Assembly (NCBI RefSeq): GCF_045038035.1
Contig: NZ_CP173427.1
Coordinates: 2,604,001 to 2,668,000, forward strand
Direction of reading: 5' to 3'
Source of the DNA: Paenibacillus_F chitinolyticus_A
Lineage (GTDB): Bacteria > Bacillota > Bacilli > Paenibacillales > NBRC-103111
DNA: 64,000 nt
How positions within the stretch are numbered: position 1 is the stretch's first letter; each line of letters begins with the position of its first letter. Below the pieces are notes generated by a model that worked only from the letters and a program-made list of their open reading frames with translations, was not told the origin of the DNA and made no database searches. The position numbers and the translations under genes are program-made. Shown in pieces: positions 8,412-16,520 of this stretch.

Positions 8412-10250
8412 ATGTTACTGGAAGCGATCGACCACCGGTCGGGGCAGGCTTACTGCTATGCCTACGACGAGCGTACCGTGCATATCCGGCTGCGCACGAA
8501 AAAAGACGATGTTGACGCCGTGCACGCGCTGCACGGAGACAAATACGATTGGGAGCGGACAGCTCTTGAAACAAGGCTGTACAAGACAGGCAGCGACCAA
8601 TTGTTCGACTACTGGCAGGGAGAGTTGGTCCCGCCGCATTACAGATTGAGATACGCTTTTAAACTGACTTCGGGGGAAGAGGTCGTATGGTTGACCGAGA
8701 AAGGGTTCGGCACGGAAAAATCGCAGGACCCGCTCACGTTTTTCGATTATCCGTTTTTGTGGCCGCAAGAGGTGCTGAAACCGCCGGCCTGGGTGAAGGA
8801 AGCCGTCTTCTACCAAATCTTCCCCGATCGCTTCGCGAACGGAGATCCGGCCAACGATCCCCCGGGCGTCCGTCCTTGGAGCGACTCCGATCCGGGGCCG
8901 CACGATTTTTACGGCGGAGACCTGCAGGGGGTGTACGACCGCATCGACTATTTGACTTCGCTCGGCGTAAACGCGATCTATTTCACACCGCTGTTCGAAG
9001 CGGCGACGAACCATAAGTACGACACGGCCGATTACAGGAAAGTCGATCCGGCTTTCGGGGATACGGCGCTGCTGAAAAAGCTGGTTGCCGCGTTCCACGA
9101 AAGAGGCATCCGCGTGATCCTCGATGCGGTGTTCAATCACAGCGGAGAAGGATTCGCCCCGTTCATGGATGTGCGGGAGAAAGGTCAGGACTCTCCTTAC
9201 CGGGACTGGTTCCACATCAAGGAATTTCCGCTGAGGACGGAGCCGAGACCGTCTTATCACTGTTTCGCGTTCGAGTCCCACATGCCGAAGCTCAATACGG
9301 CCAATCCCGAAGTCAGAAACTATCTGCTTGACGTGGCCGAGTATTGGGTGCGGGAGTGCGATATCGACGGCTGGAGGCTGGACGTGGCCAACGAAGTCGA
9401 TCACGAGTTCTGGCGGGAATTCCGCAAGAAGCTGAAAGCGCTGAAGCCCGATTTCTACATCCTGGGCGAAATTTGGCACGATGCGATGCCGTGGCTTCAG
9501 GGGGACCAGTTCGACGCGGTCATGAATTATCCCGCCACCGACGCCATTCTCGACTATTTCGCCCAGGGCGAAATCGATGCCCGGGAGCTTGGCAGCCGGA
9601 TAAACCGCCTGCTCGCTTCCTATCCGCAGCAGGTGAACGAGGCGGCCTTCAACATCCTTGGCAGCCACGACACCCCGCGGCTTCTGACCCGGATACCGGA
9701 CGAGGCGAAAGCGAAGCTGGCGGTTCTGCTCCAGTTCACGCTCCCCGGAACTCCCTGCATTTATTACGGGGACGAAATCGGAATGCAGGGGGGGCCTGAC
9801 CCCGATTGCCGGAAGCCGATGCAGTGGGATACGGCCCGGCAAAATCACGGCCTTCTCGCGTTTTACCGCATGCTGATCGAGCTGCGGCGGACACGCCGCG
9901 CTTTGAGTGAAGGCACTTTCCGGGTTGTTTACGCGGAGCAGGATCAGCTTATCGTGCTGAGAAAGAACGCGGAGGAGGAGCTTTACATCTGCGTGAACAA
10001 CAGCAGCCGGGAGGCCTCCTGCCACGTTTTCGAGCCGGAGCCGGTCTCTTCCGCCGCGAATGCGCAAAGCGAGCTTCGGCCGGGCCCGGAGAGAGGCGGC
10101 CTCATCCGGCCGGAAGCCGAAGTGATTCTCGGCGGGGGGGCGTTTGTCCGGACCGAGAACGGCCTCTCGGCAGCGCTGCCGCCGTACGGCTGGCTGGTCG
10201 CATCGGTGCCCCTGGGGCGGTTTGACACCGGACAAGGGGATATGCTTTAA
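8412..10250 (+). CDS. Maltogenic amylase / cyclomaltodextrinase (GH13_20)
   Basis: 612 residues, no signal peptide, so cytosolic. The N-terminal 125 residues form the beta-sandwich (CBM34-like) domain typical of neopullulanase/cyclomaltodextrinase enzymes, which also forms their dimer. The TIM barrel starts near residue 130 (WVKEAVFYQIFPDRFANGD). Catalytic residues by motif are nucleophile Asp324 (DGWRLDVANEVDHEFW), acid/base Glu353 (ILGEIWHDAMPW) and Asp420 (LGSHDTPRL). The C-terminal beta domain ends at YGWLVASVPLG. Such enzymes split cyclodextrins, maltodextrins and pullulan to maltose or panose. Fourth gene of the maltodextrin operon; the last codons contain the promoter of the downstream lacI-type gene. 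Confidence 0.92.
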   Translation: MLLEAIDHRSGQAYCYAYDERTVHIRLRTKKDDVDAVHALHGDKYDWERTALETRLYKTGSDQLFDYWQGELVPPHYRLRYAFKLTSGEEVVWLTEKGFGTEKSQDPLTFFDYPFLWPQEVLKPPAWVKEAVFYQIFPDRFANGDPANDPPGVRPWSDSDPGPHDFYGGDLQGVYDRIDYLTSLGVNAIYFTPLFEAATNHKYDTADYRKVDPAFGDTALLKKLVAAFHERGIRVILDAVFNHSGEGFAPFMDVREKGQDSPYRDWFHIKEFPLRTEPRPSYHCFAFESHMPKLNTANPEVRNYLLDVAEYWVRECDIDGWRLDVANEVDHEFWREFRKKLKALKPDFYILGEIWHDAMPWLQGDQFDAVMNYPATDAILDYFAQGEIDARELGSRINRLLASYPQQVNEAAFNILGSHDTPRLLTRIPDEAKAKLAVLLQFTLPGTPCIYYGDEIGMQGGPDPDCRKPMQWDTARQNHGLLAFYRMLIELRRTRRALSEGTFRVVYAEQDQLIVLRKNAEEELYICVNNSSREASCHVFEPEPVSSAANAQSELRPGPERGGLIRPEAEVILGGGAFVRTENGLSAALPPYGWLVASVPLGRFDTGQGDML

Positions 10251-10269
10251 TCAACCTAAACGTTTAAGT
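10222..10269 (+). promoter_or_regulatory. Promoter and operator of the lacI-type gene
   Basis: TTGACA (10222-10227) and TTTAAT (10246-10251) at 18-base spacing lie in the last codons of the amylase gene. The box ACCTAAACGTTTAAGT (10254-10269) follows directly and shares the palindromic core of the operators at 4845-4876. This suggests autoregulation of the repressor gene. Confidence 0.7.
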
Positions 10270-10282
10270 AGGAGCGATTAGG

Positions 10283-11197
10283 ATGAAGAAAGCAACCATC
10301 AAAGATATAGCCAAAGCGGCGGGTGTCTCCATTGCCACCGTTTCGTATATTTTGAACGATGTGAAGACCCAGTCCATCTCGGACGAAACGCGCGTCAAGG
10401 TGATGAAAGCCGCCCGGCAGCTTAAATACGTGGCGAACCGGACCGCGCAATCGTTAAAAATCAAAAAAACGGGCCTGATCGGCATTTTGCTGTTTCAGGG
10501 GGACGAAGACCGTTACTGGTCCGATTTTAAATATGCCAAAACAGTAAGCAAAATCGAACAGATTTGCGGACAACTCGGATACCATGTCATTTTTATGCAG
10601 GTCCGTAGCCGGCTTTCGGATTACAAAATGATCATGGAGCGGAATTTGGACGGCGTTTTCCTTCTTAATGCGGATCAGGAACGTTTCGGCACGGTCTCCA
10701 ATTATTTCGGTTTCGGTATTCCCGTCTTTGTCATCGACAGTTATATCGAAGATTCGCTGTTTCACAAAATCATTCCGGATTTCGCGCAAAGCTTCCGGGC
10801 TTGCGAGGCTGCCCTTGGCGGGCGGCCGGAGTTTCTGGTCACGGATGCTTACAACAACGCGAAGCTTGCCGGTTTCATTCGGGAACAGTCCGGTTTGGAG
10901 GATGAACGGATTTGCACGTATGACAGTCCGGAACAGCTGAACGATTTCCTGTCGCGGTTTGAAGGGAAGCCGGGGATCGTGATCAACGAATTTCTGGCGC
11001 TTGAAGTGCTGAAAAAGACGCCCCGCATTGCCGCCGTATGCACGTGCCATTGTCCGCAGGTCCTTCCGTGTACGGTAGGGAGGATTACGTTCGATTTGAA
11101 TGACTATCAGGAAATAGTTCATAAAATGGATCGTTACATTCAAGATGCGGACTATGTAGATCCTGAAAAATTTTACTACTTGTCCGGCACTCCGTAA
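10283..11197 (+). CDS. LacI-family transcriptional regulator
   Basis: 304 residues, some 30 shorter than most LacI proteins. The N-terminal DNA-binding domain is textbook: IKDIAKAAGVSIATVSYILND followed by the hinge region LKYVANRTAQSLK. The effector-binding part starts at GLIGILLF and is divergent, with the end of the second lobe apparently shortened. ATG is placed 8 bases after AGGAG, and the operator box overlaps this leader. Position next to a GH13 amylase and the maltodextrin transporter, and the shared operator motif, make it the likely local maltodextrin repressor (equivalent of MdxR). The ligand is not deducible. Confidence 0.9.
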   Translation: MKKATIKDIAKAAGVSIATVSYILNDVKTQSISDETRVKVMKAARQLKYVANRTAQSLKIKKTGLIGILLFQGDEDRYWSDFKYAKTVSKIEQICGQLGYHVIFMQVRSRLSDYKMIMERNLDGVFLLNADQERFGTVSNYFGFGIPVFVIDSYIEDSLFHKIIPDFAQSFRACEAALGGRPEFLVTDAYNNAKLAGFIREQSGLEDERICTYDSPEQLNDFLSRFEGKPGIVINEFLALEVLKKTPRIAAVCTCHCPQVLPCTVGRITFDLNDYQEIVHKMDRYIQDADYVDPEKFYYLSGTP

Positions 11198-11223
11198 CGA
11201 TCCGTTTCAAAGGAGAGTTCACG

Positions 11224-12582
11224 GTGAGTTCATCGCGGTTAATCGAAATCAATCCTTTTTATTCTCATACCTTGAAAAACGAGCGGACAATTTATGTGTA
11301 TTTGCCGCCAAGCTATCATTCGAACGACGGGAAAAGATATCCCGTCCTGTATATGCAGGACGGCCAGCATGTTTTTTTCAAAGACCGGAAGGGCGAGTCC
11401 TGGGATGTTCATCTCACCGTCGACGAGTTGACTGCGCAGGGCAGGATGAGAGAAATCATCGTCGTCGCCGTTTCGCATGTGGAGGACGCGCGCATCGCCG
11501 AATATATGCACGCCAATCCGGACGGCCACAACCTTTTCAACACCACCAATCAAGGCGAACTATACGAGACGTTTCTCGTCCATGAGGTGAAGCCTTTCAT
11601 AGATGAGACCTACCGGACCTTGACGGAGAAAGAGCATACCGCTCTGATGGGATCGTCCGCCGGTGGACTTGTATCCTACAACATCGGCTTCCGGCAGCCG
11701 GAAACGTTCGGCATGATCGGAGCGTTGTGCCCTTTCTTCGTAAGCGTAGATCCGGCCACGATGGAAGACCGGTGGCTGAGCACCGTCTATACCGACAAAA
11801 AACCGCTGAAAATATGGATGGATGTCGGGGACGCGGAAGGCTTCACGGTTATGGAGAAGCATGTGAGACAAGTCGCGGATAGGCTGATGGACGCGGGCTA
11901 CGAGCCGGGCGAAGATTTCATGTATTATTTCGCCGTCGGCTCGGGCCATTCTCAGAAAGACTGGGCGGCCAGAGTCCATGCGCCTCTTCTGTATTTTTTC
12001 GGCGAAATCGGAACTCCGGTACGCGTAGATCTTCTCGGCCCGGAAAGAATCGGTCTGCAGGGTCCGTCCTGCGCGCTTAATCCTGTCGTTCATTATGACA
12101 GCGGCTTTATGATGACCGATCTGGACGCGGACTATGAAGTAACGGACCCGGGTATCGTCGAGGTAACGGCCGAAGGCAGGCTCCTTCCAAAGCGGGAAGG
12201 AAGCGTCACCGTCCGTTACAAGGGGCAGGGGCTGGCGGCGAGTCTGGACTTGACCGTCGTTGCGCATCTTTCCGATACGGTCAGCGTCACGATGTTCGTC
12301 GAAGTGCCGGCCTGCACGCCGAAGACGGATACGCTCTATGCGGGCATCGAATTGCCGATGATCGGAGAGAGGCTCTATGGAGGCACGTTCCAAGTGCCGC
12401 GGGGTATTTCCTTCGAGTTCCGTATTTCGCGCGGCCTCGGCAAGCACGAAACGTACGCAAGCGGAAAGGAAATACCTTACCGCAAATTTACGGCCCGCGA
12501 GGGGCTGGAGCTGTCTTACAAAGTGGAACACTGGGTAGACGTTCCGCCAGAGACGGAAGCAAAGGAGGCGGCAAACGGATGA
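11224..12582 (+). CDS. Putative esterase (Fes/EstD-like alpha/beta hydrolase) with Ig-like tail
   Basis: 452 residues, GTG start 7 bases after AGGAGAG. The first 260 residues are an alpha/beta hydrolase of the putative-esterase family (enterochelin-esterase-like): RYPVLYMQDGQ near residue 40, nucleophile Ser145 in GSSAGG, and a likely catalytic His in GSGHSQKDWAAR. Residues about 280-360 look like a bacterial Ig-like (BIG2) domain (DPGIVEVTAEGRLLPKREGS), and the last 90 residues form another beta-rich domain beginning VSVTMFVEVPACTP, reminiscent of carbohydrate-binding modules. No signal peptide is seen, which is odd for BIG2. It follows lacI by 26 bases and overlaps its paralogue by 4 bases. 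Substrate unknown; a carbohydrate ester is plausible from context. Confidence 0.8.
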   Translation: MSSSRLIEINPFYSHTLKNERTIYVYLPPSYHSNDGKRYPVLYMQDGQHVFFKDRKGESWDVHLTVDELTAQGRMREIIVVAVSHVEDARIAEYMHANPDGHNLFNTTNQGELYETFLVHEVKPFIDETYRTLTEKEHTALMGSSAGGLVSYNIGFRQPETFGMIGALCPFFVSVDPATMEDRWLSTVYTDKKPLKIWMDVGDAEGFTVMEKHVRQVADRLMDAGYEPGEDFMYYFAVGSGHSQKDWAARVHAPLLYFFGEIGTPVRVDLLGPERIGLQGPSCALNPVVHYDSGFMMTDLDADYEVTDPGIVEVTAEGRLLPKREGSVTVRYKGQGLAASLDLTVVAHLSDTVSVTMFVEVPACTPKTDTLYAGIELPMIGERLYGGTFQVPRGISFEFRISRGLGKHETYASGKEIPYRKFTAREGLELSYKVEHWVDVPPETEAKEAANG

Positions 12583-13922
12583 GGAGTCGGTCGAGTTTGT
12601 TGAAAATCGAACAGTTTTATTCGGCTCTTTTGAACAACCGCCGCGATCTGTTCGTATATCTTCCGCCCGGTTACGGCGAAGAGAGCGGCAGGCGTTATCC
12701 GGTCTTGTACGTGCATGACGGACAAAATATTTTTCATCCCGCCTTTAACGGCTATTCGTGGAACCTTCATGAAACGGCGGACCGGCTCGTTCAAAACGGC
12801 CTGATGGAGGAAATCATCATAGTCGGCATCGCGAATATGGGCATGCAGCGGTCGGATGAATTCACTCACGAGCTGGAAGGCGTCGATTATTTGCGCGACA
12901 AAGTGGACATCCGGCCGATAGGGCAGCTTTACGAACAGTTCATCACCGATGAATTGATGCCCTATATCGACTCGCTGTTCCGCACGAAAAAAGGGCCGGA
13001 GCACACGGCCATGATGGGATCGTCCCGGGGAGGTCAAGTGACCTATCATATCGGCATGCGCCGCCCGGACCTGTTCGGGAAGCTGGCCATCCTGTCGCCC
13101 TATTTTTACTGCGTCGATCCCGTAACTCTGGAGGAAGCGCGCCAGTATCATACCTGGACGGACAAAGTCCCGTTATCCCGGATCTGGATCGATTCGGGAA
13201 GCTGCGAGGGCACGCTGATTCTGGAAAAACATGTGCGGGAAGCGACGGAAAGCCTTCTGCGGCTGGGCTATAAACCGGATGACGAGCTCGTTTATTACCT
13301 GGACCCGACCGGCACTCATTCGGAAAAGGACTGGGCCGCGAGAGTGGCGTCTCCGCTACTGCATATGTTCGGGGTAAAAGGAGCTCCTGCCAAGCTTAGT
13401 CTGGAGGGAGAAGAAATCGCGGGTATCCGGGGGCCGGAAATGCGTCTGAATCCGATCACGGAATTTGACAGCGGGTTTAAAATGTCGCTGCTAAGGGCGG
13501 ATTACGCGGCCGAAGACGGGACGATCCTCGAGATGCGTGAAGACGGCACCCTGGTGCCCGGGCGTGAAGGGGAGACCGCCGTTAAGGTGAGTTACGGCGG
13601 CCTGTCCGCAACGCGGTCGATCCGTGTCGCCGGAGAGCTCAAGGAGCATGTCACGCTTGAGCTGCTTGTGCACGTGCCTGCGGATACGCCGGAAACCGCG
13701 GCTTTGTACAGCTGGATTCCGCTTCGCAGAGAAGCGGGCGAACCCGGCCTATATTCCGCACGTCTCACCGTTCCCCTTAATGCGGCTTTTGAGTACCGGA
13801 TCAGCCGGGGGGACGGAGCCGTGGAAGCGGATCAGGCCGGGCAGGCGGTTACGCGCTTTTACAAGGCAGAAGCTGACGGCCGGCTGGAACTAACGGTACA
13901 CAGCTGGAAGAATCCTCGGTAA
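12579..13922 (+). CDS. Second paralogous esterase with Ig-like tail
   Basis: 447 residues, start codon overlapping the previous stop (ATGA). Same architecture as the upstream gene: RYPVLYVHDGQNIF, nucleophile Ser149 in GSSRGG, GTHSEKDWAAR carrying the probable catalytic His, then a BIG2-like segment (EMREDGTLVPGREGE) and a C-terminal beta domain ending in EYRISRGDGA. The two proteins are clearly related throughout but far from identical, so the tandem duplication is old. No export signal. The changed nucleophile elbow (GSSRGG against GSSAGG) and different active-site neighbours suggest the pair differs in substrate. Confidence 0.8.
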   Translation: MRSRSSLLKIEQFYSALLNNRRDLFVYLPPGYGEESGRRYPVLYVHDGQNIFHPAFNGYSWNLHETADRLVQNGLMEEIIIVGIANMGMQRSDEFTHELEGVDYLRDKVDIRPIGQLYEQFITDELMPYIDSLFRTKKGPEHTAMMGSSRGGQVTYHIGMRRPDLFGKLAILSPYFYCVDPVTLEEARQYHTWTDKVPLSRIWIDSGSCEGTLILEKHVREATESLLRLGYKPDDELVYYLDPTGTHSEKDWAARVASPLLHMFGVKGAPAKLSLEGEEIAGIRGPEMRLNPITEFDSGFKMSLLRADYAAEDGTILEMREDGTLVPGREGETAVKVSYGGLSATRSIRVAGELKEHVTLELLVHVPADTPETAALYSWIPLRREAGEPGLYSARLTVPLNAAFEYRISRGDGAVEADQAGQAVTRFYKAEADGRLELTVHSWKNPR

Positions 13923-13944
13923 GGGAAGAGGGAGGAAATTTTAG

Positions 13945-14541
13945 ATGAACAAAATGATCGTTAGCGTGCTGCTCGGATCTTTGATTGTTTCCGGAAGCCT
14001 GATGATGAACGGAACGGCCATGCGGCCCGCATTGCCGAATTACGGTATGGCGGATGGCAGGGCGGCTCTTCCGGGAGCGGGCGGCATCCCAGATGTTAAG
14101 GTTCCGGTGCTTGACGGAGTCGAATCCGGCGGCGAGAAGACTTATGCTCAGCTGCCCGTGACACAAACCGCAAATAATATCGAAGTTACCGTGCATGCCG
14201 TCAGGCTTAAGGCCGACACGGCGGATTTCGAGGTGACGATCCGAAATCTTTCGGACCGGGAGCCGATCTCGCCGGATCTCGCAAGCGTCTCTGTCGTTAC
14301 GAATGAAGGCCTGGCCGGCCGTCACTCGGAGAAGGTACATGCTGCGCAGAATAATCCGGATTTCGAGCAGGCGGTGATCCTGCCCGGCAAGGAGAGATAC
14401 GGGTGGCTGAGCAGCGGTGCGTGGAGTGAGGAAGCTCCCGGGCGTCTCACTCTGAAGGTGACAATCCGCAGCAACAGCGGAGTGGGGCAGGCGTTTAGCA
14501 TCCCCGTTGACTGCCGGGGGCTTACGTTCCGCACTCTTTGA
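13945..14541 (+). CDS. Small exported protein, function unknown
   Basis: 198 residues with an N-terminal hydrophobic segment after MNKM (IVSVLLGSLIVSGSLMM), giving a signal peptide or membrane anchor without a lipobox Cys. The mature part is a single beta-rich domain (VEVTVHAVRLKADTADFEVTIRNLS-like pattern spread over residues 75-105) resembling immunoglobulin-like extracellular domains such as the DUF4352/telomeric-repeat-factor-like exported proteins, but no family is assigned with confidence. It is preceded by GAGGAAATTTTAG and lies 22 bases after the second esterase, so it probably closes that operon. A strong terminator follows at 14739-14761. Confidence 0.6.
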   Translation: MNKMIVSVLLGSLIVSGSLMMNGTAMRPALPNYGMADGRAALPGAGGIPDVKVPVLDGVESGGEKTYAQLPVTQTANNIEVTVHAVRLKADTADFEVTIRNLSDREPISPDLASVSVVTNEGLAGRHSEKVHAAQNNPDFEQAVILPGKERYGWLSSGAWSEEAPGRLTLKVTIRSNSGVGQAFSIPVDCRGLTFRTL

Positions 14542-14655
14542 TGACACGGGCCGTTACGGGTATTAATGCCGAGACGGAAGAAGAGAGACGGAGCCGGACG
14601 GATTGGTCAGAGAAGCGCTAGAGAGTCAGGCAGATAGAGATAGGTACGAGTGAGG

Positions 14656-14727
14656 GCAAGAGCAAGAGCAAGAGCAAAAGCAAAAGCAAAAGCAAGAGCA
14701 AAAGCAAGAGCAAGAGCAAAAGCAAAA
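14656..14727. repeat. Hexanucleotide microsatellite, 12 units of GCAARA
   Basis: Twelve contiguous 6-base units, each either GCAAGA or GCAAAA, in the order three GCAAGA, three GCAAAA, then GA, AA, GA, GA, AA, AA variants. It is non-coding by position, between the exported-protein gene and its terminator, on the transcribed strand. Confidence 0.95.
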
Positions 14728-14738
14728 GATAACTGGAT

Positions 14739-14761
14739 GCCGCACTCAGGTGCGGCTTTTT
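14739..14761 (+). terminator. Rho-independent terminator
   Basis: Perfect 7-base stem GCCGCAC/GTGCGGC with a TCAG loop and a five-T tail. It ends the operon that includes the esterases and the exported protein. Confidence 0.9.
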
Positions 14762-14857
14762 GCCGTATGCATGTGGCCCTGTGGCAGGCACCGCGCATCG
14801 GCTTAAATACCTCTTGCATCTTTTGAAGCAAAGGTGTAAGATAGGGCCATAAAGACA

Positions 14858-14875
14858 TTGTGATTTATTTCACAG
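14858..14875. promoter_or_regulatory. Rex-type redox operator, distal box
   Basis: TTGTGATTTATTTCACAG matches the Rex consensus TTGTGA-N6-TCACAA at 11 of 12 defined positions. It lies 114 bases before the NADH oxidase start. Rex represses NADH-consuming genes until NADH/NAD+ rises. Confidence 0.75.
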
Positions 14876-14946
14876 AATAAACTCGATCCGTTGTTATTAT
14901 TTATCCGCTTTGGCTAACCGCCAACAGCTCTTTTTTTAAAGAAAGT

Positions 14947-14964
14947 ATGTGAATTAATTCACTA
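14947..14964. promoter_or_regulatory. Rex-type redox operator, proximal box
   Basis: ATGTGAATTAATTCACTA keeps the TGTGA-N6-TCAC core of the Rex consensus and the 6-base AT-rich spacer. It sits 25 bases before the NADH oxidase start codon, 89 bases after the distal box, roughly eight helical turns. Confidence 0.65.
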
Positions 14965-14988
14965 ATAAAATTTCGGGAGGCTATCATC

Positions 14989-16428
14989 ATGACATTCAAA
15001 GTTGCCGTAATCGGATGCACACACGCAGGAACCGCCGCTGTTAAAAACATTGCAACCCAATATCCCGACGCGGAAATCACGGTTTACGAGCGTAACGATA
15101 ATATTTCGTTCCTTTCGTGCGGAATCGCGCTTCATGTCGGCGGGGTGATCGGGGATGCGCAGGGGCTTTTCTACAGCAACCCGGAAGAGCTTGCCCGGCT
15201 CGGTGTCGTTACCCGGATGCGTCACGAAGTGCTGGAAGTCGATGTGCAGGCCAGGACGCTCCGGGCCCGCAATCTGGAAACCGGGGAAGAGTTCGGCGAC
15301 AGCTACGACAAGCTGGTCGTGACGACAGGTTCGTGGCCGGTCATTCCCCGGATGGAAGGCATCGGGCTGGAGAACATCCAGCTGTGCAAAAACTACGGCC
15401 ATGCCCGTGAAATCATCGCCCGCGCGGCGGACGCGAAGCGCATCACGGTAATCGGAGCCGGTTATATCGGCATCGAGCTGGTCGAAGCGTTCCGCGATCT
15501 GGGCAAAGACGTGACGCTGATCGACAACATGGACCGCGTCATGGCCAAGTACCTGGACCCCGAGTTCACCGGCTTGGCCGACAAGGAACTCCGGGAGCGG
15601 GGAGTACGGCTCGCGCTCGGGCGGACCGTCGAAGGCTTCCGCGGTACGGACGGCAAGGTCCGCGAGGTCGTGACGACCGACGGCACTTTCGAGACCGACA
15701 TGGTCGTGCTGTGCATCGGCTTCCGTCCCGGAACGGATCTGCTCAAAGGCCAGGTGGATATGCTGCCGGGCGGTGCTATCCTCGTGGACGATTATATGCG
15801 CACGAGCCATCCCGACGTGCTGGCCGCCGGAGACAGCTGTGCCGTCCGGTACAATCCGACGGGCGAAGCGGCTTACATCCCGCTGGCGACGAATGCGGTG
15901 CGCATGGGAACGCTGGCCGCTATGAACCTGCAGAAGCCGGTCGTCCGGTACCAGGGCACCCAAGGCACGTCGGCCATCAAGCTGTTCGACTGGAACATCG
16001 CTTCGACGGGGCTTACCGAAGGAGCCGCGGCTGCGGCGGGCATGATTGTGAAGGCCGTCCTCATTCATGAGAACAACCGGCCGGAATTTATGCCGACTTA
16101 TGACGACGTGATGCTGAAGCTGGTTTTCGAAGCGGAAGGCGGCCGCTTGGTGGGAGCGCAAGTGATGTCGAAAGCGGATTTGACTCAGGCCGTCAATACG
16201 CTGTCGGTTTGCATCCAGAACCGGATGACCGTCCAGGAGCTTGCTTTTGTGGATTTCTTCTTCCAGCCGCACTATAACAAACCGTGGAACCTGCTAAATA
16301 CGGCAGGCCTGGCGGCGATGAAACGGCTCGATGAAACGGCGAAGGCTGCCGTAACAGAGCAGGAACGTATGGAACCCGGCACCGAACGTGCCGATGCCCG
16401 GCCTCACGGTAAATACGGTGTCGCGTAA
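14989..16428 (+). CDS. nox: NADH oxidase (water-forming, Nox type)
   Basis: 479 residues; ATG after GGGAGGCTATCATC. It is a flavin-dependent pyridine nucleotide-disulfide oxidoreductase of the Nox/CoA-disulfide reductase group. N-terminal FAD site VAVIGCTHAGTAAV with the His typical of Nox near residue 11, the single redox-active Cys in SFLSCG (about residue 44), a second nucleotide site ITVIGAGYIGIELVEAF for NADH, FAD-contact DVLAAGDSCAV, and a C-terminal dimerisation domain with VDFFFQPHYNKPWN. It would reduce O2 to water with NADH and regenerate NAD+ in the cytosol. A tail of about 25 residues beyond the usual end is Glu/Arg-rich. Two Rex boxes upstream fit this role. It is monocistronic with its own terminator. 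Confidence 0.9.
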   Translation: MTFKVAVIGCTHAGTAAVKNIATQYPDAEITVYERNDNISFLSCGIALHVGGVIGDAQGLFYSNPEELARLGVVTRMRHEVLEVDVQARTLRARNLETGEEFGDSYDKLVVTTGSWPVIPRMEGIGLENIQLCKNYGHAREIIARAADAKRITVIGAGYIGIELVEAFRDLGKDVTLIDNMDRVMAKYLDPEFTGLADKELRERGVRLALGRTVEGFRGTDGKVREVVTTDGTFETDMVVLCIGFRPGTDLLKGQVDMLPGGAILVDDYMRTSHPDVLAAGDSCAVRYNPTGEAAYIPLATNAVRMGTLAAMNLQKPVVRYQGTQGTSAIKLFDWNIASTGLTEGAAAAAGMIVKAVLIHENNRPEFMPTYDDVMLKLVFEAEGGRLVGAQVMSKADLTQAVNTLSVCIQNRMTVQELAFVDFFFQPHYNKPWNLLNTAGLAAMKRLDETAKAAVTEQERMEPGTERADARPHGKYGVA

Positions 16429-16480
16429 AAAGACTGAACGGCGGACGAAAGCTGCTCCGATCTTATGACCTGCCAAATAT

Positions 16481-16520
16481 AGAACCCGCTGCCGTTTTAT
16501 AAGGGGAGCGGGTTCTTTTT
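16481..16520 (+). terminator. Rho-independent terminator of nox
   Basis: Perfect 10-base stem AGAACCCGCT/AGCGGGTTCT followed by TTTT and ATT. Confidence 0.9.

Larger units (their letters stand above)
14542..14857. other. Intergenic region with hexanucleotide array and terminator
   Basis: No gene is supported here. The region contains the 12-unit GCAARA array and the terminator listed separately. A minus-strand frame through the array (Ala/Leu/Phe alternation) has no ribosome site and is explained by the repeat. Confidence 0.6.

Noticed and set aside
8415..10235. A 606-codon minus-strand frame opposite the maltogenic amylase
   Set aside because: The plus strand has a complete GH13 enzyme with all catalytic residues; the antisense frame shows no recognisable protein features.
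14607..14858. Minus-strand frame encoding an Ala/Leu/Phe alternating run
   Set aside because: The run is a direct reading of the GCAARA microsatellite, and there is no ribosome site.
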